Assembly: GCF_030499515.1 (NCBI RefSeq)
Contig: NZ_JASTWJ010000001.1
Location: forward strand, 806,001 to 870,000
Length of the DNA: 64,000 nucleotides
Direction of reading: 5' to 3'
Source of the DNA: Streptomyces sp. DT2A-34
GTDB taxonomy: Bacteria; Actinomycetota; Actinomycetes; Streptomycetales; Streptomycetaceae
Under the pieces are notes generated by a model. It was not told the DNA's origin. It ran no database searches and saw nothing but the letters and a program-made list of their open reading frames with translations. This document shows, one piece after another, positions 34,660-45,525 of the stretch. The position numbers and the translations under genes were made by a program. The stretch's first letter is position 1. Each line of letters opens with the position of its first letter.

Positions 34660-35997
34660 TCAAGGACCGCAGGCCGCGATCAGTGCCGCCACCTCCTCGG
34701 ACACGGCCTTGGCGAGGACGTCGAGGTCCGGTACGGCCTCGGCGTCGGCCACCAGGCCGTAGTGGACCCGTCCGCGGTAGGTCGAGATGGCCACCGCGAG
34801 GGACTGGCCGCGCGCCAGCGGGGCGAAGGGGTAGACCTCGGTGACCGGGTGGCCGCCGAGCTTCAGGGCGATGCCGGGCAGCGGCACGCTGGTGACCAGG
34901 ATGTCGAACCAGAGCCGGGCGGCCTGGCCGACCAGCGGTCCGCCGAGCCGGTGGCCGAGCGCCGGCACGTGGTCGGCGAGCAGGGCGACGGCGCCCGCGC
35001 CCCGGTTGGGGCCGGCGTCCTTGTTCCGGTCCATGGCGGTGCGGACCGCGGCGAGGCGGCGCAGCGGGTCGGGGTCGTCGACCGGAAGCCGTATCAAGTA
35101 GCCGGAGAGCCGGTTGCCCTGGGGGTGCGCGGTGCGCGGCCGGCGCTTGGAGACGGGGATCAGGGCGCGGGGCGCGACGCCCTCGCTGCCGTCGCCGCGC
35201 TCGTCGAGCCAGCGGCGCAGGGCGCCCGCGACGACTGCGATGAGGACGTCGTTGACGGTGCCGCCGACGGCCTTGCGGACCACGTGCACGTCATCGATGT
35301 CGACGACGACTCCGGCGGTACGGCGGGTGCCGCTCGGCTCCGCGGTCAGGGCGGACGACGAGCGCGCCCCCAGGGTCGACACGGCGACGGAGGTGCCGAT
35401 GTCGAGGGCCCGCCCGACGTCGGACAGGGCGCCCCGCACCAGCTCCGGCAGCCTGCGCACATCCGGAAGGCGACCACCCCGGGGCTCCTCGGGGCGGGGC
35501 CTGCGCGCGGGCAGGTCCATCGGGTCCAGGACGGCGGCGGCGAGGGTCAGCGCCCGCAGGCCGTCGGCGAGGGCGTGGTGGAACTTGAACAGCACGGCGA
35601 AGGACACGCCGTCCTCGCCCGGCAGCACATGCGCCTCCCAGGGCGGCCTGCCGCGCTCCAGCGGGCGCTCCATGAGCCGGCCCGCCACCGCCTGGAAGTC
35701 GCCGGTCGGGGCGTGCAGCCGGACGTGGTCCAGGGGGTCGAAGTCGGGGGCGGACTCGCGGGCCGCGCCACCGAAGGAGAACGGCTGGAGGAGGTCCAGC
35801 GGCTGCCAGGCGTCACGGATCCGCATCCGCAGACCCGGCACGGCGGCGGCGCGGGCGGCGAGCAGGTCGGCCGCGTGGGCGCCGGCGGTGGGCGAGTGTG
35901 CCGTGAACACGCCCAGCGCCCCCAGGTGCATGGGGTGTTCGGCGGACTCGATGTTCCAGAACGCCAGGTCGAGAGGGGCGAGCGGGTCAGAAGTCAA
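34660..35997 (-). CDS. Wax ester synthase/diacylglycerol acyltransferase (WS/DGAT) family
   Basis: A 445-residue acyltransferase of the bacterial WS/DGAT family, which esterifies fatty alcohols or diacylglycerol with acyl-CoA to store neutral lipid at the membrane. The catalytic HHxxxDG is intact as HHALADG at residues 140-146; the N-terminal PLDLAFWNIES and the later GGTVNDVLIAVV (usual ND motif) are also diagnostic. The frame opens with TTG at 35997 (GAGGCAAG upstream); no better in-frame ATG or GTG exists before the conserved N-terminus. TTG starts are uncommon and may keep expression low. Confidence 0.87.
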   Translation of the reverse strand: MTSDPLAPLDLAFWNIESAEHPMHLGALGVFTAHSPTAGAHAADLLAARAAAVPGLRMRIRDAWQPLDLLQPFSFGGAARESAPDFDPLDHVRLHAPTGDFQAVAGRLMERPLERGRPPWEAHVLPGEDGVSFAVLFKFHHALADGLRALTLAAAVLDPMDLPARRPRPEEPRGGRLPDVRRLPELVRGALSDVGRALDIGTSVAVSTLGARSSSALTAEPSGTRRTAGVVVDIDDVHVVRKAVGGTVNDVLIAVVAGALRRWLDERGDGSEGVAPRALIPVSKRRPRTAHPQGNRLSGYLIRLPVDDPDPLRRLAAVRTAMDRNKDAGPNRGAGAVALLADHVPALGHRLGGPLVGQAARLWFDILVTSVPLPGIALKLGGHPVTEVYPFAPLARGQSLAVAISTYRGRVHYGLVADAEAVPDLDVLAKAVSEEVAALIAACGP

Positions 35998-36096
35998 TGG
36001 CTTGCCTCGCGTCGACGAAGGGTGGATCAGAAGTCAATCGCCCTGAAGCGATTACGGTCAAGTACGATCAAGCTACGCACAGTTAACAGCAGATTA

Positions 36097-36126
36097 AGTC
36101 CCACCCCTGGCGAAAGGGGCGGGACT
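36097..36126 (-). terminator. Hairpin terminator
   Basis: AGTCCC-a-CCCC (36097-36107) pairs with GGGG-c-GGGACT (36116-36126) with one symmetric mismatch around eight bases; read on the minus strand it is followed by TTAAT. It separates the TetR gene at 36246 from the WS/DGAT gene. No gene is seen in the surrounding 35998-36245 spacer. Confidence 0.75.
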
Positions 36127-36245
36127 CATGGTGCATATGAGGTCACCTCAACACAGGTTGCGGCGCCGGGCATCCCGCGGGTGTCACCCGGGAGGCGTCA
36201 CGGATGAGCACCTGGCGAGCATCCCCGAGCCGCGCCGCACTCGCT

Positions 36246-36854
36246 TCACCGCTTCGCCGCGGAGGCCTCAGCAACGGCAAGGAGCGCCTGCGCCTGCCCG
36301 CGGGCATGGCCGATGGGGTCCGCGAAGCTGTCCAGGCCATGGGCGACGAGCGCTCCTTCGTGGAGCAGCATGAGCGTCCGGCCCAGCTGGCCGGCCCCGT
36401 CCGGGGTGATGTCCCGGGCGAGGTCGGTGAACAGGGCGAGCATCCACTGCTTCTGCCCGGTGATGATCGGGTAGGCCGGGTGGGAGGGGTCGCTGATCTC
36501 GGCGTGCGCGTTGACCATGCTGCACCCCTTGGAGCTGTACGTCGCCGACCACGCGCGTGAGGCGTCGAAGACGGCTGTGACGCGTGCCGTCGGGGTCGGC
36601 CGTGCGGCGTCGAGGTGCTGGGCCAGGAAGGCACGCCAGCGTTCGTCGCGATCCGCGAGGTACTCCACGACGATCTGCTCCTTGGAGCCGAAGCGGTCGT
36701 AGAGGGTCTTCTTCGTCACCCCGGCCTCGGCGGCGATCAGGTCCACCCCGACGGCATGGATGCCGCGCTCGTAGAACAGCCTCCCGGCGGCCTCCAGGAC
36801 GCGCCGTGCGGCGGGCGTCATCGTGATCCGTCGCGGCCCCTCGGTAGTGCCCAT
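36246..36854 (-). CDS. TetR-family regulator
   Basis: A 202-residue TetR/AcrR regulator: HTH at about 20-60 (LIAAEAGVTKKTLYDRFGSKEQIV) and a C-terminal domain with a conserved-looking SSKGCSMVNAHAEI, where the Cys could respond to electrophiles. Start ATG 36854. It is divergent from a DMT transporter and the spacer holds two direct copies of an 18-base operator-like site, so it is almost certainly the local repressor. Confidence 0.88.
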   Translation of the reverse strand: MGTTEGPRRITMTPAARRVLEAAGRLFYERGIHAVGVDLIAAEAGVTKKTLYDRFGSKEQIVVEYLADRDERWRAFLAQHLDAARPTPTARVTAVFDASRAWSATYSSKGCSMVNAHAEISDPSHPAYPIITGQKQWMLALFTDLARDITPDGAGQLGRTLMLLHEGALVAHGLDSFADPIGHARGQAQALLAVAEASAAKR

Positions 36855-36862
36855 GCCCAGAA

Positions 36863-36908
36863 GTATACCGATCTGTATAGTGGGAGTCGGGTATACCGAT
36901 CTGTTTAG
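36863..36908. promoter_or_regulatory. Two direct copies of an 18-base operator
   Basis: GTATACCGATCTGTATAG (36863-36880) and GTATACCGATCTGTTTAG (36891-36908) differ at one base and are 28 bases apart. Each is itself an imperfect palindrome (TATAC-n-GTATA). They fill the divergent promoter between the TetR gene and the DMT transporter. Confidence 0.8.
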
Positions 36909-36932
36909 TGGAGCGTCAGGGGAGGACAAGAC

Positions 36933-37877
36933 ATGAACTTCCTGCTCTCGATCGCCTTCGTGCTCTGCTGGAGTTCCGGGTTCATCGGGGCAAAGCTCGG
37001 CGCGGGCAGTGCGGCCGCGGTCACCATCCTGATGTGGCGGTTCCTGCCGCTGGCCGCCGTACTGGTCGTCGTCGCCCTCGTCTCCGGAGGGTCGTGGCGG
37101 GGCCTCACGATGCGGGATGTGGGCCGGCAGGCCGTGATCGGTGTGCTGTCGCAGAGCGGCTATCTGCTCACCGTCTACTACGCGATCCAACTCGGCGTCT
37201 CCAGCGGCACCACCGCCCTGATCGACGGCGTCCAGCCCCTCGTCGCGGGAGCACTCGCCGGACCGCTGCTGGGCCAGTACGTCTCGCGCAGGCAGTGGCT
37301 GGGGCTGTGCCTGGGGGTGAGCGGCGTCGCCCTCGTCACCGTGGCCGATGCCGCGGCCGGCACCGGTGCGGCCTGGTGGGCCTATCTCGTCCCCTTCCTC
37401 GGCATGTGCTCGCTGGTGGCGGCCACGTTCTTCGAAAGCCGCTCCCGCACACGCGTCGCACCCGCGGTGTCGATGACCGTCCACTGCGCCACCAGTGCGG
37501 TCGTCTTCACCGCGCTGGCCGTGAGCGCCGGAGCAGCGAAGCCGCCCGCCGAGCTCGCGTTCTGGTCCGCGATCATCTGGCTCGTGGCCTTGTCGACCTT
37601 CGGCGGGTACGGGCTGTACTGGCTCATCCTGAGGCGCTCCGGAGTCACCAAGGTCAACACGCTCATGTTCCTCATGGCTCCGGTCACGGCGGTCTGGGGC
37701 GCCCTCATGTTCGGCGAACCGTTCGGCCCGCAGACCGCTCTCGGCCTGGCCGTCGGCCTGGCGGCAGTGGTCATCGTCCATCGCGGCGACACCTCATCGC
37801 CCAGGGCCGACGGCACCCTTCATGAGCGATCGAGGTCGGAAGAGACCGATGTCCCTGTCGTCCGTACCGCCCGCTAG
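36933..37877 (+). CDS. EamA/DMT-family transporter
   Basis: A 314-residue membrane protein with ten predicted hydrophobic helices in two EamA repeats; [14 protein letters not shown] near residue 12 and [19 protein letters not shown] near 246 are the repeat signatures. A hydrophilic tail of about 30 residues follows. Start ATG 36933 behind GGGGAGGAC. Regulated by the divergent TetR. The stop overlaps by four bases the converging glgC stop. Confidence 0.88.
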   Translation: MNFLLSIAFVLCWSSGFIGAKLGAGSAAAVTILMWRFLPLAAVLVVVALVSGGSWRGLTMRDVGRQAVIGVLSQSGYLLTVYYAIQLGVSSGTTALIDGVQPLVAGALAGPLLGQYVSRRQWLGLCLGVSGVALVTVADAAAGTGAAWWAYLVPFLGMCSLVAATFFESRSRTRVAPAVSMTVHCATSAVVFTALAVSAGAAKPPAELAFWSAIIWLVALSTFGGYGLYWLILRRSGVTKVNTLMFLMAPVTAVWGALMFGEPFGPQTALGLAVGLAAVVIVHRGDTSSPRADGTLHERSRSEETDVPVVRTAR

Positions 37878-39094
37878 GACACCCCCTGCCCCTTGCCCAG
37901 CGCGATCACCCCGCCCTTGGAAACGGTGTACAAGTCCGCGTCCCGCTCCGGGTTGACGCCGATCGTCGCGCCGGGCGGCACCTCGACGTTCTTGTCGAGC
38001 ACAGCCCCTCGCACCACAGCGCCCCGCCCGATGCGCACGTTGTCGTGCAGCACCGCCCCCTGCACCACGGCCCCCGGGTCGACCACGACCCCCGGCGACA
38101 GCACGGACCGTGTGACCTGGCCGCGTATGAGACACCCGGCGCTGATGATGGACTCGCTGGCCATGCCGCCCGCGTTGAAGCGGGCCGGGGAGAGCTGGCC
38201 CGAGTGGGTGTAGATGGGCCACTGGCGGTTGTACAGGTTGAAGGCGGGGCGCTCGGCGATGAGGTCCATGTGGGCGTCGTAGTACGCGTCCAGGGTGCCG
38301 ACGTCCCGCCAGTAGCCCCGGTCGCGGTTGGTCTCGCCGGGGACGTGGTTGGCGCTGAAGTCGTACAGCTGGGCCTCGCCCCGGTCGGTGAGCTGGGGCA
38401 GGATCGAACCGCCCATGTCGTGCACGGAGTTCTCGTCCTCGGCGTCCCGCTGGAGCGCCTCGACGAGGGTCTTGGTGGTGAAGATGTAGTTGCCCATCGA
38501 GGCGAACACGCACTCCGGGTCGTCCGGGAGGCCGGGCGGGTCGGCGGGCTTCTCCAGGAAGCGCTCCACGGTGAGGCCGTCCGAGCCGGGGCTGATCACG
38601 CCGAAGGACGACGATTCGCCCCGCGGCACCCGGATGCCCGCCACCGTCACGCCCGCGCCGCTCTCGATGTGCTGGGCGAGCATCTGGCGCGGGTCCATGC
38701 GGTAGACGTGGTCGGCGCCGAACACGGCGACGTACTCGGGGCGTTCGTCGTAGATCAGGTTCAGGGACTGCAGGATCGCGTCCGCGCTGCCCAGATACCA
38801 GCGCGGGCCGAGCCGCTGCTGGGCTGGGACGGGCGTGACGTAGTTGCCGAGCAGGCTGGACATGCGCCAGGTCGTGGTGATGTGCCGGTCCAGCGAGTGC
38901 GACTTGTACTGCGTGAGGACGCAGATGCGCAGGATGTCGGCGTTGACGAGGTTGGAGAGGACGAAGTCGACCAGGCGATACGTTCCTCCGAAGGTGACCG
39001 CGGGTTTCGCGCGGTCCGCGGTCAGGGGCATCAGGCGTTTGCCTTCTCCGCCCGCGAGTACGATTCCGAGCACCGAAGGTCCGCCACGACGCAT
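37874..39094 (-). CDS. glgC: Glucose-1-phosphate adenylyltransferase (ADP-glucose pyrophosphorylase)
   Basis: A 406-residue enzyme making ADP-glucose from glucose-1-phosphate and ATP, the committed step of glycogen synthesis. N-terminal nucleotide motif [14 protein letters not shown] near residue 13, [22 protein letters not shown] near residue 130, the sugar-phosphate site [10 protein letters not shown], and a C-terminal left-handed beta-helix of hexapeptide repeats ([20 protein letters not shown]). Start ATG 39094 is preferred over GTG 39109 because GAGGGGAG precedes it at the right distance and it gives the usual MRRGG N-terminus. It follows glgA by 51 bases, forming a glgAC unit. Confidence 0.95.
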   Translation of the reverse strand: MRRGGPSVLGIVLAGGEGKRLMPLTADRAKPAVTFGGTYRLVDFVLSNLVNADILRICVLTQYKSHSLDRHITTTWRMSSLLGNYVTPVPAQQRLGPRWYLGSADAILQSLNLIYDERPEYVAVFGADHVYRMDPRQMLAQHIESGAGVTVAGIRVPRGESSSFGVISPGSDGLTVERFLEKPADPPGLPDDPECVFASMGNYIFTTKTLVEALQRDAEDENSVHDMGGSILPQLTDRGEAQLYDFSANHVPGETNRDRGYWRDVGTLDAYYDAHMDLIAERPAFNLYNRQWPIYTHSGQLSPARFNAGGMASESIISAGCLIRGQVTRSVLSPGVVVDPGAVVQGAVLHDNVRIGRGAVVRGAVLDKNVEVPPGATIGVNPERDADLYTVSKGGVIALGKGQGVS

Positions 39095-39145
39095 GGCCGC
39101 TCCCCTCACCGTGGTTGATGCCAGCCTGCCCCTGAGTAGCGCGCG

Positions 39146-40306
39146 CTAAGCCTGTTTGAGGATCTTCCGGTAGAGCAGCACCGTCCGCCGTGCCACCGCG
39201 TCCCAGCCGAACTCCCCCACCGCGCGCTCCCGTCCGGCCTCGCCCATCCGGCGGGCGGTCTCCGGGTCGCCGATCACCGAGTCCAGTGCCCGCGCGAGTC
39301 CTGCCTCGAAGACCTCGACGTCGTCGTCCAGCGGGACGAGCAGGCCCGTCTTGCCGTCGTCGACGACCTCGGGAATGCCGCCGACCCGCGAGGCCACCAC
39401 GGGAGTTCCGCAGGCCATCGCCTCCAGGTTGACGATGCCGAGGGGCTCGTACACCGAAGGGCAGACGAACACGGCGGCGTGCGTGAGGAGTTGGATGACT
39501 TCCGGGCGGGGCAGCATCTGCGGGATCCAGTGCACGCCCTCGCGGACCCGGCTCAGCTCCTGGTAGAGGTCGCGGAACTCCTGGTCGATCTCGGGGGTGT
39601 CGGGCGCGCCGGCGCACAGGACGACCTGCGCGGCCGGGTCGATGTCCCGTACCGCGCGCAGCAGATGGGGCACGCCCTTCTGGCGGGTGATACGACCGAC
39701 GAACAGCACGTACGGGCGGTCGGCGTCGAGGCCGAAGCGCGCGAGGACGTCGGTGCGGTGGTCGGGCCGGTAGAGGGTGGTGTCGATGCCGTTGTGCACG
39801 ATGTGGACCCTGGCCGGGTCCAGCGCCGGATAGCAGCCGAGGATGTCCTCGCGCATGGCTCCGGAGACGGCTATCACCGCGTCGGCGGCCTCGATCGCGG
39901 TGCGCTCGGCCCAGCTCGACAGGGCGTATCCGCCGCCGAGTTGCTCGGCCTTCCAGGGGCGCAGCGGCTCCAGGGAGTGGGCGGTCATCACATGCGGGAT
40001 GCCGTACTGGAGCTTGCCGAGATGGCCGGCCAGGTTGGCGTACCAGGTGTGGGAGTGGACGAGCTCGCGGCCTTCGAGGCCGGCGGCCATGGCGAGGTCC
40101 ACGGAGAAGGTACGCAGCGCGTCGTTGGCGGTGTCCAGCGCGGACCAGGGACGATGGCGCTGCACGCCCACCCCGCGACCCTCGCCCCAGCAGTGCACCT
40201 CCAGGTCGACGAGATCCCTCAACTCCCGGGCGAGGAACTCGACATGGACGCCCGCGCCGCCGTACACGTCCGGGGGGTACTCCCGGGTCAGCAGTCCCAC
40301 TCGCAC
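39146..40306 (-). CDS. glgA: Glycogen synthase / GT4 glycosyltransferase of the actinobacterial GlgA type
   Basis: A 386-residue GT-B glycosyltransferase using ADP-glucose (actinobacterial GlgA may also make maltose-1-phosphate, as GlgM). N-terminal VGLLTREYPPDVYGGAGVHVEFLAREL is the classic acceptor-site motif; FVGRITRQKG near residue 205 and the EPLGIVNLEAMACGTPVV motif near 300 are the donor site. GTG 40306 is chosen because GGGGG lies just upstream and the product then starts at the conserved VGLLTREYPP; an upstream ATG at 40345 would add 13 residues. Co-directional with glgC. Confidence 0.92.
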   Translation of the reverse strand: MRVGLLTREYPPDVYGGAGVHVEFLARELRDLVDLEVHCWGEGRGVGVQRHRPWSALDTANDALRTFSVDLAMAAGLEGRELVHSHTWYANLAGHLGKLQYGIPHVMTAHSLEPLRPWKAEQLGGGYALSSWAERTAIEAADAVIAVSGAMREDILGCYPALDPARVHIVHNGIDTTLYRPDHRTDVLARFGLDADRPYVLFVGRITRQKGVPHLLRAVRDIDPAAQVVLCAGAPDTPEIDQEFRDLYQELSRVREGVHWIPQMLPRPEVIQLLTHAAVFVCPSVYEPLGIVNLEAMACGTPVVASRVGGIPEVVDDGKTGLLVPLDDDVEVFEAGLARALDSVIGDPETARRMGEAGRERAVGEFGWDAVARRTVLLYRKILKQA

Positions 40307-40347
40307 CCGGAACCCCCTGTTCTCAGCGGCTGGTTGCCCTTTCATGG

Positions 40348-41103
40348 TCACCCAGATGTGGCGCGTGGGGAAGAGCGCGGGGGTCGCGGGAAGCAACAGT
40401 CACCGCACACGCCGCCGCCCGGCACGCGGTAGTAGAGGCAGCAGCTGCGGCGCCGGAACGCGGCTGCGGTGAGGGTGCCGGTGCCGGCGAGGAGGGGGTG
40501 GCCGAGGAGTTCGGTGGTCAGGGCGCGGGCCCGGGCGGCGGCGTCCGTACGGCCGCCTGCGCGCGCCCACTGGTCCAGTTGCCGGGCCGCTCCCGCGAGG
40601 GCGGATCCGGCGTTGCCCCACAGCAGGCCCGCCGCGACGCGGTACCGGGTGTGCAGGGCGGCGGTCAGCGGCTGAAGGTGTCCGTGCAGGACGACGTCGG
40701 CGATCGTCGCCGGGGCCGGGGGGAGCGGGCGCACCTCGGCGAGCCACAGGTCGTCGGGGGCGCTGCTGTCGGGGTCCCAGTGCAGCAGGCGCAGGTCGAG
40801 GTCGGGGACACTGCCGTACAGGGCGGCGCAGCCGAGCGTCACCGACCACAGGCGGGCCGCGAGTCCCTGCTGGGCCACGGAGGCGGCGACCCGCAACTCG
40901 GGGGCGCCCAGGGCGTTCGCGACTTTCCGGACGCGGAAATCCAGGGGATTTCCCCCAGGGTCCGATGCGGGTTCCGCGTACGCCTCCGCCAGGGTCGGAA
41001 GGGGCCGCGGGGTTGCTCCTGTAGTGCGTAGTACGAAGAAGCCGCCGAGCGGCCGGAGCGCGGCGAGGTCGGGGTCGAGGTCCACGAGGAGCAGTAGTAC
41101 CAA
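40348..41103 (-). CDS. FhuF-like (2Fe-2S) protein, ferric-siderophore reductase family
   Basis: A roughly 250-residue protein whose C-terminus carries the FhuF cluster motif: Cys-Cys in RRRSCCLYYR followed by GGGVCGDCCF, i.e. CC-x(10)-C-x(2)-C. In FhuF this binds a [2Fe-2S] cluster that reduces ferric siderophores in the cytoplasm. The preceding region (LLWGNAGSALAGAARQL) is typical. The frame is closed by an in-frame stop just upstream, so the start is TTG 41103 or GTG 41085; neither has an ideally spaced ribosome site. Confidence 0.8.
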   Translation of the reverse strand: MVLLLLVDLDPDLAALRPLGGFFVLRTTGATPRPLPTLAEAYAEPASDPGGNPLDFRVRKVANALGAPELRVAASVAQQGLAARLWSVTLGCAALYGSVPDLDLRLLHWDPDSSAPDDLWLAEVRPLPPAPATIADVVLHGHLQPLTAALHTRYRVAAGLLWGNAGSALAGAARQLDQWARAGGRTDAAARARALTTELLGHPLLAGTGTLTAAAFRRRSCCLYYRVPGGGVCGDCCFPRPPRSSPRATSG

Positions 41104-41313
41104 GGCCCCTCGGGGTTATCACCTGAGGGTCTCCCCCCGGAGTCACCAGCCTTGGGGATGAGACAGCCGCCGTAATACTCCATCGGCAGTACGACACAGT
41201 GCGTGCTCTGGTACGACGACGGGAAGAGCTTTTCGCGGCATCGTGTTGATTATGGAAGCCGACCGATCGCCGCGCCGCGGTCACCGCCCCCGCCTCACGC
41301 AGAGGAGCAGCTC

Positions 41314-42357
41314 ATGAGCGCCCTCGCGTTGTCCGTGCTCCTGTCGCTCATCTCCGCGGTCGCGTACGCGGGCGGGGCGATCGTGCAGGAGCGTGTCGCG
41401 GTGTCCTCCCCGGGTCAGCAGTTCGCGCCGATGCGCCGGCCCGGCTGGTGGGCGGCGGTCGCGCTGAACGGCCTCGGCGGTGTGCTGCACGTGGTGGCGC
41501 TGGCTTTCGGTCCGCTGAGCCTGGTGCAGCCGCTCGGTGCCCTGACGATCGTGTTCGCGCTGCCGATGGCGGCGCTGTTCGTGGGCCGCAAGGCGGGGTC
41601 GACGGCCTGGCGGGGTGCGATCATGGCGACCGTGGGTCTCGCCGGGCTGCTGTCCCTGGTCGGCTCCTCCGAGGCGCAGTCGCTGGCCACGGCCGAGCGG
41701 GTGGGCGTGGCCCTGGTGACCGGCGGACTCGTCGTGGCGCTGATGATCGCGGGCCGGGCGGCCCACCGCCACCCGGCGGTGCGCAGCATGCTGCTCGCGA
41801 CCGGGTCCGGCATAGCCTTCGGCATGTCCTCGGTGTTCACGAAGGTCGTCGCCGTCGACTGGAACGGCGGGGTGTCCGCGGCCGACCTGCCGGCCCTCGC
41901 CACGATAGGCGTCTTCGCCACGGCCGGTCTGCTGCTGTCCCAGGCCGCCTACCGGGGCGCGGGACTCGCGGCCCCGCTGGCCACGCTGACGGTCGTGAAC
42001 CCGGTGGTGGCGGCCGCTGTCGGCATCACGATGTTCGGCGAGACCTTCCGGTACGGCACCACGGGCACCGTACTCGCCCTGGGCTGTGGCGTGGTCGCGG
42101 CGGGTGGCCTGATCCTGCTGACGACGGAGCGGATCACGCGTACGGAGGCGGAGGCCGAGCGGGCCCTGCCCGAGCCGACGCTGCCGGCTGTGGAGCCGGC
42201 GGTGCCCACCGAGGAGCTGCTCGCGGGCGTTCCGGAGCAGGCCGGATCGATGCCGCGCGAGGAGATCCTCGTACCGGACAGGGGGGAGATCCTCGTACCG
42301 GACAGGATCGAGGGCATCCTCGGCCCAGGTCGCGGAGGGCGCGTACGAGGACGGTGA
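41314..42357 (+). CDS. DMT-superfamily membrane protein, C-terminus probably frameshifted
   Basis: A 347-residue protein with about nine hydrophobic segments in residues 1-285 of the DMT/NIPA-like type (VAYAGGAIVQERVA, then PLSLVQPLGALTIVFALPMAALF), followed by a hydrophilic tail. The tail carries a tandem duplication EEILVPDRGEILVPDR (DNA near 42262-42306). After it the frame ends at 42357, but the next frame reads [44 protein letters not shown] to a stop at 42466, which looks like a genuine end. A one-base indel near 42300-42335 is suspected. Start ATG 41314 behind GAGGAG. Confidence 0.8.
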   Translation: MSALALSVLLSLISAVAYAGGAIVQERVAVSSPGQQFAPMRRPGWWAAVALNGLGGVLHVVALAFGPLSLVQPLGALTIVFALPMAALFVGRKAGSTAWRGAIMATVGLAGLLSLVGSSEAQSLATAERVGVALVTGGLVVALMIAGRAAHRHPAVRSMLLATGSGIAFGMSSVFTKVVAVDWNGGVSAADLPALATIGVFATAGLLLSQAAYRGAGLAAPLATLTVVNPVVAAAVGITMFGETFRYGTTGTVLALGCGVVAAGGLILLTTERITRTEAEAERALPEPTLPAVEPAVPTEELLAGVPEQAGSMPREEILVPDRGEILVPDRIEGILGPGRGGRVRGR

Positions 42358-42455
42358 GGCGCCGCGCCCCGAGGGCGAACCCCCGAACCTCTACAGCCCC
42401 TTCTACGGCGGCCCGTACATCCCGACGCCCGTCCTCGACCGGCACCGCATCCGCG

Positions 42456-43646
<1,191 letters not shown>

Positions 43647-43658
43647 TCAGGAGGGGCA

Positions 43659-43688
43659 AAAGTAAGCGCTGCGAACAGGCCATGACAA
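43659..43688 (-). promoter_or_regulatory. Promoter candidate for the Rpf-LysM-M23 gene
   Basis: On the minus strand TTGTCA (43688-43683) and TACTTT (43664-43659) are separated by 18 bases and would give a leader of roughly 30 bases before ATG 43622. This short leader leaves no room for the c-di-AMP riboswitch that often precedes Rpf genes. Confidence 0.55.
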
Positions 43689-43922
43689 GACGGCAATTCA
43701 GCCGCTCGTCCACGCCAAGTGGCGAGGAACAGGCGCCCGTTGCCCGGTGTCCGGTGTCCGGTACGGCTGAGTGCGGTGGGGCTTCTGTGCGTATCTGCCT
43801 GCGCGACATCGCGCCACCCCGGGTGTGCGGTCGGGGAACCGGCACGTCAGGATGGACGATGGGGCAATACCGGCGGGCATGACCGGCACCGCTGATATAT
43901 CGAGGTCACTAGGAGCCAACGC

Positions 43923-45362
43923 ATGAGCACTTCGGCGCAGATCGGCGTCACGGGTCTCGCGGTCATGGGCCGCAATCTCGCCCGCAACTTCGCCCGCAAC
44001 GGCTATACGGTCGCGGTGCACAACCGGACGTCGGCGCGCACGCATGCGCTGGTGGAGGAGTTCGGGAGCGAGGGCGAGTTCATCGCGGCCGAGACCGCCA
44101 AGGAGTTCGTGGCGGCGCTGGAGCGACCGCGGCGCCTGGTCATCATGGTCAAGGCCGGTGAACCGACCGACGCGGTGATCCAGGAGTTCGCGCCGCTCCT
44201 GGAGCCCGGCGACATGATCATCGACGGCGGCAACGCGCACTTCGCCGACACCCGGCGCCGGGAGCGCGACCTGCGCGAGCAGGGCATCCACTTCGTCGGC
44301 ATGGGCGTCTCCGGCGGCGAGGAGGGCGCGCTGCTCGGGCCGAGCATCATGCCGGGTGGCCCGAAGGAGTCGTACGACTCGCTGGGCCCGATGCTGGAGA
44401 AGATCTCGGCGAAGGCGGCCGACGGGGCGCCCTGTGTGACGCACGTGGGTCCGGACGGTGCCGGGCATTTCGTGAAGATGGTGCACAACGGCATCGAGTA
44501 CGCCGACATGCAGCTCATCGGCGAGGCGTACCAGCTGCTGCGGGACGTCGCCGGATACGAGCCCGCGCAGATCGCGGAGATCTTCCGGACCTGGAACACC
44601 GGTCGCCTGGACTCCTATCTGATCGAGATCACGGCCGAGGTGCTGTCGCACGTGGACGCGGCGACGGGCAAGCCGTTCGTGGACGTCGTGGTCGACCAGG
44701 CGGAGCAGAAGGGCACGGGGCGGTGGACCGTGCAGATCGCGCTGGACCTGGGCGTGCCGGTGTCCGGCATCGCGGAGGCGGTCTTCGCCCGCTCCCTGTC
44801 CGGGCACGCGGCGCTGCGGGACGCGTCCCGCGGGCTGGCCGGGCCCAAGGCGTCGCCGCTGAGCGAGGCGGAGGCGGGGGCGTTCGCCGACCGGGTGGAG
44901 CAGGCGCTGTACGCGTCGAAGATCGTGTCGTACACGCAGGGCTTCCATGAGATCGACGCGGCGCGCGCGGAGTACGACTGGGACATCGACCTGGGCAAGG
45001 TCGCCTCGATCTGGCGTGGCGGCTGCATCATCCGCGCGGCGTTCCTGGACCGTATCCGCGCGGCGTACGACGCCCGGGCCGATCTGCCGAGTCTGCTGTC
45101 CGACGACACGTTCGCCCAGGAGATCGCCGCGGCGCAGGACGACTGGCGTGAGGTGATCATCGCGGCGACCCGGCAGGGGGTGCCGACGCCGGGGTTCGCT
45201 GCGGCGCTCGCTTACTACGACGCGCTGCGGGCCGAGCGGTTGCCTGCGGCGCTCACGCAGGGGCAGCGGGACTTCTTCGGGGCGCACACGTATCGGCGGA
45301 CCGATCGGGAGGGGTCGTTCCACACGCTGTGGGGCGGGGATCGGTCGGAGGTGTCCGCCTGA
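43923..45362 (+). CDS. gnd: 6-phosphogluconate dehydrogenase, decarboxylating
   Basis: A 479-residue enzyme of the oxidative pentose-phosphate pathway, converting 6-phosphogluconate to ribulose-5-phosphate with CO2 release. N-terminal Rossmann motif IGVTGLAVMGRNLARN, the IIDGGNAHFADTRRRE and GMGVSGGEEGALLGPSIMPGG motifs, and the catalytic HVGPDGAGHFVKMVHNGIEY with the key Lys near residue 184. Full length for the long (gnd) class, and the C-terminal tail HTYRRTDREGSFHT that reaches the partner subunit is present. Start ATG 43923 behind AGGAG. Confidence 0.96.
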   Translation: MSTSAQIGVTGLAVMGRNLARNFARNGYTVAVHNRTSARTHALVEEFGSEGEFIAAETAKEFVAALERPRRLVIMVKAGEPTDAVIQEFAPLLEPGDMIIDGGNAHFADTRRRERDLREQGIHFVGMGVSGGEEGALLGPSIMPGGPKESYDSLGPMLEKISAKAADGAPCVTHVGPDGAGHFVKMVHNGIEYADMQLIGEAYQLLRDVAGYEPAQIAEIFRTWNTGRLDSYLIEITAEVLSHVDAATGKPFVDVVVDQAEQKGTGRWTVQIALDLGVPVSGIAEAVFARSLSGHAALRDASRGLAGPKASPLSEAEAGAFADRVEQALYASKIVSYTQGFHEIDAARAEYDWDIDLGKVASIWRGGCIIRAAFLDRIRAAYDARADLPSLLSDDTFAQEIAAAQDDWREVIIAATRQGVPTPGFAAALAYYDALRAERLPAALTQGQRDFFGAHTYRRTDREGSFHTLWGGDRSEVSA

Positions 45363-45414
45363 TAGCCCGGGCCAGTAGCTCGGGCGGACGGTCGTATCGC
45401 GGGTGCGGCCTTGC

Positions 45415-45447
45415 GGGGCTGGTCACGCCAACGCGGCGGAGCCGCAT
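45415..45447 (-). repeat. Dispersed 33-base repeat, copy 2
   Basis: Reverse-strand match (30 of 33) to 31235-31267, here 53 bases after the gnd stop and just ahead of a terminator. Both copies sit in the 3' region of a gene, with the GGCTCCGCCG core intact. Confidence 0.7.
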
Positions 45448-45478
45448 GTCGACACAGCCCCGCGCCCCTTACGGGATT

Positions 45479-45510
45479 GCGGTGGGCGGTGCTTTCGAGC
45501 CGCCCACCGC
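45479..45510. terminator. Bidirectional hairpin terminator
   Basis: GCGGTGGGCGG (45479-45489) pairs with CCGCCCACCGC (45500-45510) around ten bases, then TTTCGTTT on the plus strand. It lies between the converging gnd gene and the proline-rich peptide gene. Confidence 0.85.
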
Positions 45511-45525
45511 TTTCGTTTCCCCGGC

